From Ignavibacterium sp. (GTDB taxonomy: Bacteria; Bacteroidota; Ignavibacteria; Ignavibacteriales; Ignavibacteriaceae), in contig JAGXRK010000045.1 in assembly GCA_018335755.1 (NCBI GenBank), positions 372,001 to 436,000 on the forward strand: a stretch of 64,000 nt of DNA, read 5' to 3'. Shown here in pieces: positions 58,292 through 64,000 of this stretch. Position 1 is the stretch's first letter. Every line of letters begins with the position of its first letter. Under the pieces are notes generated by a model that worked only from the letters and a program-made list of their open reading frames with translations, searched no databases and was not told the DNA's origin. The position numbers were made by a program, and so were the translations under genes.

Positions 58292-58889
58292 TAATCCTGC
58301 TTCCTTGTGGGGGTGTAAATTGGAATTTAGAGATAGGTAAGTTTTGATTGAGTTCAATATTTAAAAAATTCAACTCCATCAATCCTGATGTAGGGTCGTT
58401 CGTCTGTAATTTTTCAATCAGATCATCTTTATTTATCCATAAATTTACTTCACCCAGATTACTCGTACGGGCTTTAGGGGTTAAAGTTAATTTCCTCAGA
58501 TGACCATCAGGTTCACCAGCAAGTGTGCATTGAGATGGAAACTGGTAAACTAAAAAGTTAATAGAAAAAAGAGACCCGTCTTCTTCATAGTCTGTTATTA
58601 TAACTTTGTTTTCCTTTTTATTGAAGTTCCAGGAAGTAATACCATCCGAAACAATAGTTAAATTGCCGAATTCTATTCTGAAATTATTTTCTTTTTTAAA
58701 GAATATTTTTCCTGAAAGCACAGACTTTCCATCAATTGATTGGTTTACATTTGCGGTAAAATCCTGAATGGTATTAAATTTATACTGAAGAGATTTCAGA
58801 TAGGCTTCAGCATTGTTCTGTGCATTTAAGGATGTAGTTATAAGTAATATAGATATTATTAAAATAATTTTTTTATTAAACTTTTTCAT
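58278..58889 (-). CDS. lolA: outer-membrane lipoprotein carrier protein LolA-like
   Basis: Signal peptide; YLKSLQYKFNTIQDFTANVNQSIDGKSVLSGKIFFKKENNFRIEFGNLTIVSDGITSWNFNKKENKVII. Confidence 0.85.
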   Translation of the reverse strand: MKKFNKKIILIISILLITTSLNAQNNAEAYLKSLQYKFNTIQDFTANVNQSIDGKSVLSGKIFFKKENNFRIEFGNLTIVSDGITSWNFNKKENKVIITDYEEDGSLFSINFLVYQFPSQCTLAGEPDGHLRKLTLTPKARTSNLGEVNLWINKDDLIEKLQTNDPTSGLMELNFLNIELNQNLPISKFQFTPPQGSRIIDLR

Positions 58890-59135
58890 ACCAAAATGTT
58901 AAGTATTTTTTTTTAATTCTGATAAATATTGAGTTCTTTTAAGCATTTAGACTTATTCAATTATTAAAAGTTTCTAAGCTGATATTAAAATAAAACATCA
59001 AATAATTGAATTCGAATAATTATAACTCCAATATATGATGAATACCATCTTTTTCAAGGGCATCAATTCCTTCCCGGAAATTTTCAAATATATTTTGTGA
59101 GTTTGTAATTTTTTGCTTTTGAATACAAACGGGAA

Positions 59136-61598
59136 TTATAAATTTCTTAAAATAGTTTCAAGCTGTTCTTCATTTTCAACGAGAACTGTGCGTGCTTTAC
59201 TACCGTCATTAGGACCAACAACACCAGCCTCTTCAAGCTGATCAACAATTCTGGCTGCACGTGAGTAACCGAGCTTTAATCTTCTCTGCAACAATGATAC
59301 GGATCCCTGCTGATGATTAACAATTACTCTGGCTGCGTCTTCAAACATAGGATCAAGATCGCCTAAATAACCTTTAGCTGAGTCTTTTTTCTTATCATAT
59401 AAAGAAGGCAGAAAATAAGGTTTTGAATATGCCGGCTGGGAATTAATATAATTTGTAAGCCGTTCAACTTCATCGGTTGAAATAAAAGCATTTTGAATTC
59501 TATTTGGCTTTGGCGACCCTGTTGGTAAAAACAGCATATCTCCGCTTCCAAGAAGCTGCTCAGCACCATTCATATCCAGAATAGTTCTCGAATCTATTTT
59601 AGTTGCAACCTGATATGCAATTCTTGAACTGAAATTAGCCTTTATAACTCCGGTAATAACATTAACGGAAGGACGCTGAGTGGCAAGGACTAAATGAATA
59701 CCAACTGCTCTTGCAAGCTGTGCTAGTCTTGTTATTGGCTCTTCAACCTCTTTACCAGCTGTGATCATAAGATCAGCAAGCTCATCAACAATAACAATTA
59801 TATAAGGTACCGGATGATGTTTTATTGTTTCTGTATCGTGCGGTTTGGTTTTAGGATCAGATACTTTTTTATTGTAATCGACAATATTTCTCACCCCGGC
59901 TTTTGCAAGTTTATCATAACGCTGCTCCATTTCATATTCAACAGATTTCAGCATCAACACTGCATTCTGCGGTGCAGTTATTATCTCTTCATCAAGATCC
60001 GGTGATACTGCTAGATAATGCTTTCTTAATTTATTATAAAATGATAGTTCGATCTTTTTAGGATCAACCATTATAAACTTAACTTCTGATGGATGCTTGG
60101 AATAAAGGAGTGAAGAAACAATCATATTTATACCGACACTCTTACCAGAACCGGTTGAACCAGCTATAAGCAGATGCGGCATTTTAGAGAGATCCGTTAC
60201 ATAAACGTCACCGCTAATTGTTTTTCCAAGTGATAGCGGCAGTTCGGCTTTTGATTCGGATATTTTACCAAGCACCGATCTGGCATTTACAATTGAAGCT
60301 TTGGCATTAGGAATTTCCACACCAATTGCACCTTTGCCTGGTATAGGAGCAATGATTCTGATTCCGCGAGCTGCCAGTGCAAGTGCGATGTCATTTTCAA
60401 GACCAACTATCCGGCTGATCTTAACTCCGGGAGCCGGAACAATTTCATACAATGTAACTACTGGACCTGGCGTTACAGAAATATCTTTTATTTCAATATC
60501 AAATAACTTTAATTTTTCTTTAAGTAGCTCCGCATTATGAGTCAGTTCTTCTTCTGCAACCTGATAAGATTCTTCAGGTATCGGATCAAGCAGATCAAAG
60601 CCCGGCATTTTATAATTTATCTTTTCATCCCACTGATCAGGCAGCTTTGCTTCTTTTTCTTTTTCAGTATCTCTAATTGCCACTTCACCCGTCTTTTCCA
60701 GGTCAACCTTTTTAACTTCATCCTTTAGAACAGGTGTTTCCGGTAGTTCTGCCGGGGTATCATCTTTTCGAATAATTCTTATCTGAGTTTGTTCTTGAAC
60801 TTCCTTTTCCATCAATTCTGCCGCAGAAACCTCTGACCCGGATTTTTTATCCTTGCGTTTCTTTTTCTTTTCTTCACCTAGTTTTTTAATCTTATCCAGA
60901 TTTTCATCTTTATCCTCTGATGATTTCTCCCACTCGTCTTTAACTTTATCAACAGAGCTTACGAACAACCCCTTAATGAAAGAAAAGATTTTTTCAAATT
61001 TTATGTCGAAAGAAATTATCATCAGCACAACAAAGGAAGCAATTAAAAGAAGTATACTTCCAATTCCACCAAGAATTCCGGCAAAGAAATTGCCGAGAAT
61101 ATCACCTATACCGCCAGCAAGCTCAAATGTAGAAGCCAATACCTCATAATTAGTCCTTAGCACTCCAAAGAATGCAGAAATTATCAGTGCTGCCAGTAAT
61201 GCAAAGTTTGAGATATGTACAAACGTCCTGAAGCTGATCTTTCTGAAGAAGAACAAACCAAAAAGAAAAAATATGAATGGCACTGCAATTGATAAATATC
61301 CCAGCACATCCTTTACTAAAAATTTTGAAATATGTGCTCCTGTTACTCCAAGCCAGTTGTAAGTATCTATCTTCGTGTTGAACGAAATACTTATATCATC
61401 AAAGTAATTAGTAAGAAGAGCCTCATCTCTTCGATCAAATGTAAGGATACTAACAAACAAGTAAACAGAAAAAAGGATGATAAGTATACCTGTTATCTTT
61501 TTTTTCTTATCTCCTGATAAGTTGAAGTAACTGCTTCCGTTGGGATTTTTGGTATCGGCACCATTACGTTTAGTATTTTTCTTTTTTCTTAGAGGCAT
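59136..61598 (-). CDS. ftsK: DNA translocase FtsK/SpoIIIE
   Basis: N-terminal TMs; HLLIAGSTGSGKSVGINMIVSSLLY; PYIIVIVDELADLMITAGKEVE; C-terminal gamma domain SVSLLQRRLKLGYSRAARIVDQLEEAGVVGPNDGSKARTVLV. Confidence 0.96.
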   Translation of the reverse strand: MPLRKKKNTKRNGADTKNPNGSSYFNLSGDKKKKITGILIILFSVYLFVSILTFDRRDEALLTNYFDDISISFNTKIDTYNWLGVTGAHISKFLVKDVLGYLSIAVPFIFFLFGLFFFRKISFRTFVHISNFALLAALIISAFFGVLRTNYEVLASTFELAGGIGDILGNFFAGILGGIGSILLLIASFVVLMIISFDIKFEKIFSFIKGLFVSSVDKVKDEWEKSSEDKDENLDKIKKLGEEKKKKRKDKKSGSEVSAAELMEKEVQEQTQIRIIRKDDTPAELPETPVLKDEVKKVDLEKTGEVAIRDTEKEKEAKLPDQWDEKINYKMPGFDLLDPIPEESYQVAEEELTHNAELLKEKLKLFDIEIKDISVTPGPVVTLYEIVPAPGVKISRIVGLENDIALALAARGIRIIAPIPGKGAIGVEIPNAKASIVNARSVLGKISESKAELPLSLGKTISGDVYVTDLSKMPHLLIAGSTGSGKSVGINMIVSSLLYSKHPSEVKFIMVDPKKIELSFYNKLRKHYLAVSPDLDEEIITAPQNAVLMLKSVEYEMEQRYDKLAKAGVRNIVDYNKKVSDPKTKPHDTETIKHHPVPYIIVIVDELADLMITAGKEVEEPITRLAQLARAVGIHLVLATQRPSVNVITGVIKANFSSRIAYQVATKIDSRTILDMNGAEQLLGSGDMLFLPTGSPKPNRIQNAFISTDEVERLTNYINSQPAYSKPYFLPSLYDKKKDSAKGYLGDLDPMFEDAARVIVNHQQGSVSLLQRRLKLGYSRAARIVDQLEEAGVVGPNDGSKARTVLVENEEQLETILRNL

Positions 61599-61630
61599 AG
61601 TTTCTAAAGTTCAGGTTCAAGTCATTTCTT

Positions 61631-62353
61631 TTATGACAAAGCTTTAACCGTTCCATTTTTAAATATTGGAATTATTTCCATTGAATTAAGCTGACCACAA
61701 AATTCAATATCTTTTTCAAATCCATTTTCGAGTAAAATTTTTCCATGTTCACATTGTTTCATCATTTCAACTAAATCAGAACCAAATTTATCATCAAGAG
61801 AAAATGCGGCAAGTGCAGAATCATTCAGGATAAGTTCCTTATTCAATATCATAATTTCTTTTGTAAGTCTACCGGCACAAACGGAGTCTTCAAGTGAAAA
61901 AAGATTATTTCTTCCCGCACATAAAATTTCGATATCTTTGCCTAATTCAACTAAATGCTTTGCAACTGTTGATAAATTTAGAAACGAACAAATGATAAGA
62001 TTTTCTGAAAATTTTGCTTTAACAATTGCTTTAGTTCCATTTGTAGTATAAAAAACTATAGACTTACCTTCAACAATTTTTTTTACATACTCAAAAGGTG
62101 AATTACCAAGAGCAAAACCTTCAATTTTTTTAGTATTTCTTTCACCACCGAGTAAAGTTTGCCCGCCAAACATTCCGCCCGATACTTTAACAGCAAATTC
62201 AATAGTACCAACGGGTATAACTTCTTTAGCTTTATTCTTAATAGCTTGAGTAATTACAGAAGTCGCCCTTAAAACATCTATAACAACAGTTGTTTTGTTA
62301 GTGAAGTATAACTCATCAGCATTGACTGGTGAAAAGAGAACGTTTACTTTCAT
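61631..62353 (-). CDS. 2-phosphosulfolactate phosphatase family protein (ComB)
   Basis: VVIDVLRATSVITQAI; GGERNTKKIEGFALGNSPFEY; VFYTTNGTKAI; CAGRNNLFSLEDSVCAGRL. Confidence 0.9.
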   Translation of the reverse strand: MKVNVLFSPVNADELYFTNKTTVVIDVLRATSVITQAIKNKAKEVIPVGTIEFAVKVSGGMFGGQTLLGGERNTKKIEGFALGNSPFEYVKKIVEGKSIVFYTTNGTKAIVKAKFSENLIICSFLNLSTVAKHLVELGKDIEILCAGRNNLFSLEDSVCAGRLTKEIMILNKELILNDSALAAFSLDDKFGSDLVEMMKQCEHGKILLENGFEKDIEFCGQLNSMEIIPIFKNGTVKALS

Positions 62354-62362
62354 AGATAATTT

Positions 62363-63445
62363 TTACTTCTTCACAAATGGAAGTTTAACAATCTCAGCAG
62401 GAACTTCTTTATCCCTGATAATAAAATTTATTTTAGTACCAATATCGGAAAACTCATTTTCAACATAACCGAGTGCAATGGGCTTTTCAGTTACCGGGCT
62501 TACAGTTCCACTAGTAATATGACCAATAGTTTTTCCGTTTTTAGAAATATCGTATCCGTGCCTTGGGAAAATTTTTTGTTCTGAAGTTATTGCAACTAAT
62601 TTTCTTTTTATACCATCTGTTTTGATTTTTAGCAATGCCTGCTGACCCACAAACTCCGATTTATTTAGCTTTGTAATCCATCCAAGTCCTGCTTCTAACG
62701 GATTAGTGGTTTGATCAATATCATTTCCGTATAAACAATAACCCATTTCCAGCCTTAAAGAATCTCTTGCCGCAAGTCCTGCGGGCTTAATATTAAATTC
62801 TTCTCCGGCATCAAATACTTTATTCCATAGATCTTCTGCTACTTTTTCATCACCCTTGAAGTAAAGCTCAAATCCTAGTTCGCCTGTATAACCGGTTCTT
62901 GAAACTATCATCTCGATTCCAGAAATATTCATCCGGGAAAAGTGATAGTATTCTAGGTTTATTTCTTTGTCAGTTAATTTCTGAAGAGTTTTAAGTGCGT
63001 TTGGACCCTGAATGGCAAATAGCGAATACTCATCACTTTGATTAGAAAGCTTAGCTTCAAACTGATTGTTTTCGTTCATCCATTTAAAGTCTTTATTGAT
63101 ATTGGATGCGTTGATAACAAGTAAAAAATGTTCATCAGATATTTTATAGACCAGAAGATCATCAACAATGCCGCCATCGGGATAGCACATTGCCGAGTAT
63201 TGAACCCTGCCGGTAAATAATTTTGAAACGTCATTTACAGTTATGTACTGAACAAATTTTTCTGCGTCTTTTCCCGAAACAAACACTTCTCCCATATGTG
63301 AAACATCAAAAACACCAACTGAATTTCTGACTGCTTTATGTTCTGCAATTATAGAAGAATATTGAATCGGCATTTCATATCCGGCAAATTCAACCATCTT
63401 TGCCCCGAGCTTTTTATGAATCTGATTGAACTTAGTGAGTTTCAT
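62363..63445 (-). CDS. gcvT: glycine cleavage system aminomethyltransferase T protein
   Basis: MVEFAGYEMPIQYSSIIAEHKAVRNSVGVFDVSHMGEV; RTGYTGELGFELYF; AARDSLRLEMGYCLYGNDID. Confidence 0.97.
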   Translation of the reverse strand: MKLTKFNQIHKKLGAKMVEFAGYEMPIQYSSIIAEHKAVRNSVGVFDVSHMGEVFVSGKDAEKFVQYITVNDVSKLFTGRVQYSAMCYPDGGIVDDLLVYKISDEHFLLVINASNINKDFKWMNENNQFEAKLSNQSDEYSLFAIQGPNALKTLQKLTDKEINLEYYHFSRMNISGIEMIVSRTGYTGELGFELYFKGDEKVAEDLWNKVFDAGEEFNIKPAGLAARDSLRLEMGYCLYGNDIDQTTNPLEAGLGWITKLNKSEFVGQQALLKIKTDGIKRKLVAITSEQKIFPRHGYDISKNGKTIGHITSGTVSPVTEKPIALGYVENEFSDIGTKINFIIRDKEVPAEIVKLPFVKK

Positions 63446-63486
63446 TACAATACCCGTATTATTAAATAAAAAAATCTTTCTTAAAA

Positions 63487-64000
63487 TTAAAGAAACTTAT
63501 CCGTTAAATCCGTTTCTGTTTTTTTAGAAATAAATTTAAATCTTCCCTGCGGAACAGTTTCATCTTCTTCTATATGAAGTCTTACAAAATACTTTAATTG
63601 AAATTTTAAGAGAGAACCCAGCTTACCAGCTTTGAGTTTTTCTGCAAGAAATGGATGACATTTAATTATCAATCCAATTTCACGGGAATTTCTTCGGAAC
63701 TTTTTAAGCCAGCTTTCAATATCATAGGTGAGATGGGATTCTTTCGTAAGAAATCCTGCACCCATACAAACAGGACATACATCTTTCATTGCCTGCATGA
63801 TATTCTGCCTTACACGCTGCCGGGTAATTTGAATCAACCCGAACTCAGACATTGGAAGCACAGATACTTTAGAGCGATCCTTACGGAATTCTTTTTTTAA
63901 TTCATCGTAAATCTTTTTACGGTTTTTTTCTTCTTCAAGATCAATAAAATCTACCACAATAATTCCGCCGATATCTCTAAGCTTTAACTGTCTGGCAATT
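63487..64000 (-). CDS. ribonuclease E/G family protein (5' part beyond window edge)
   Basis: Frame stays open to 64000 (IARQLKLRDIGGIIVVDFIDLEEEKNRKKIY); MSEFGLIQITRQRVRQ; CPVCMGAG zinc-link motif. Confidence 0.92.
   Translation of the reverse strand, partial: IARQLKLRDIGGIIVVDFIDLEEEKNRKKIYDELKKEFRKDRSKVSVLPMSEFGLIQITRQRVRQNIMQAMKDVCPVCMGAGFLTKESHLTYDIESWLKKFRRNSREIGLIIKCHPFLAEKLKAGKLGSLLKFQLKYFVRLHIEEDETVPQGRFKFISKKTETDLTDKFL

Noticed and set aside
57248-58357. Full-length ORF-track call of the UPF0104-like protein starting at 58357
   Set aside because: The first ~22 residues overlap lolA; TTG at 58291, near the lolA stop, is a more plausible start.
1-64000. tRNA, rRNA, prophage, integrase or transposase genes
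   Set aside because: None recognised on either strand; no tRNAscan or rRNA search could be run, so short RNAs cannot be fully excluded.

Overview
AT-rich chromosomal window of about 64 kb, most likely from an Ignavibacteria / Bacteroidota-Chlorobi-group bacterium. That placement is inferred from T9SS-type C-terminal domains with 'QNYPNPFNPSTKIRY...LKVYDVLGNEVATLVNE', and it is not proven. Most of the window is housekeeping or metabolic genes: a pyruvate dehydrogenase operon (aceE-aceF-lpdA), ppc, fba, gpmA, proC, gcvT, ftsK, holA, uppP, lolA, phoH and a GGGPS homologue. It also carries an octaheme cytochrome c, twin ferredoxin-domain MinD/Mrp ATPases, a pyruvoyl-dependent arginine decarboxylase, a propeller histidine kinase with its LuxR regulator, and four T9SS-sorted secreted proteins. 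I found no rRNA, tRNA, CRISPR array, transposase or prophage. The most unusual content is a dense and diverse set of palindromic or inverted-repeat elements. These are (i) tandem and nested copies of a TGTCATTTCGACC..GGGAGAAATCT..TCGAAATGACA family; (ii) REP/REPIN-like hairpins inside the PDH operon; (iii) a ~240-bp structured element at 16.56-16.80 kb that could be a non-coding RNA or MITE; and (iv) repeat-derived sequence in frame at the same loop of the T9SS C-terminal domain in three different proteins. I also found a 42-aa ORF (53372-53500, minus) absent from the ORF track. It resembles the MetS small subunit of NSS transporters and overlaps the start of holA.
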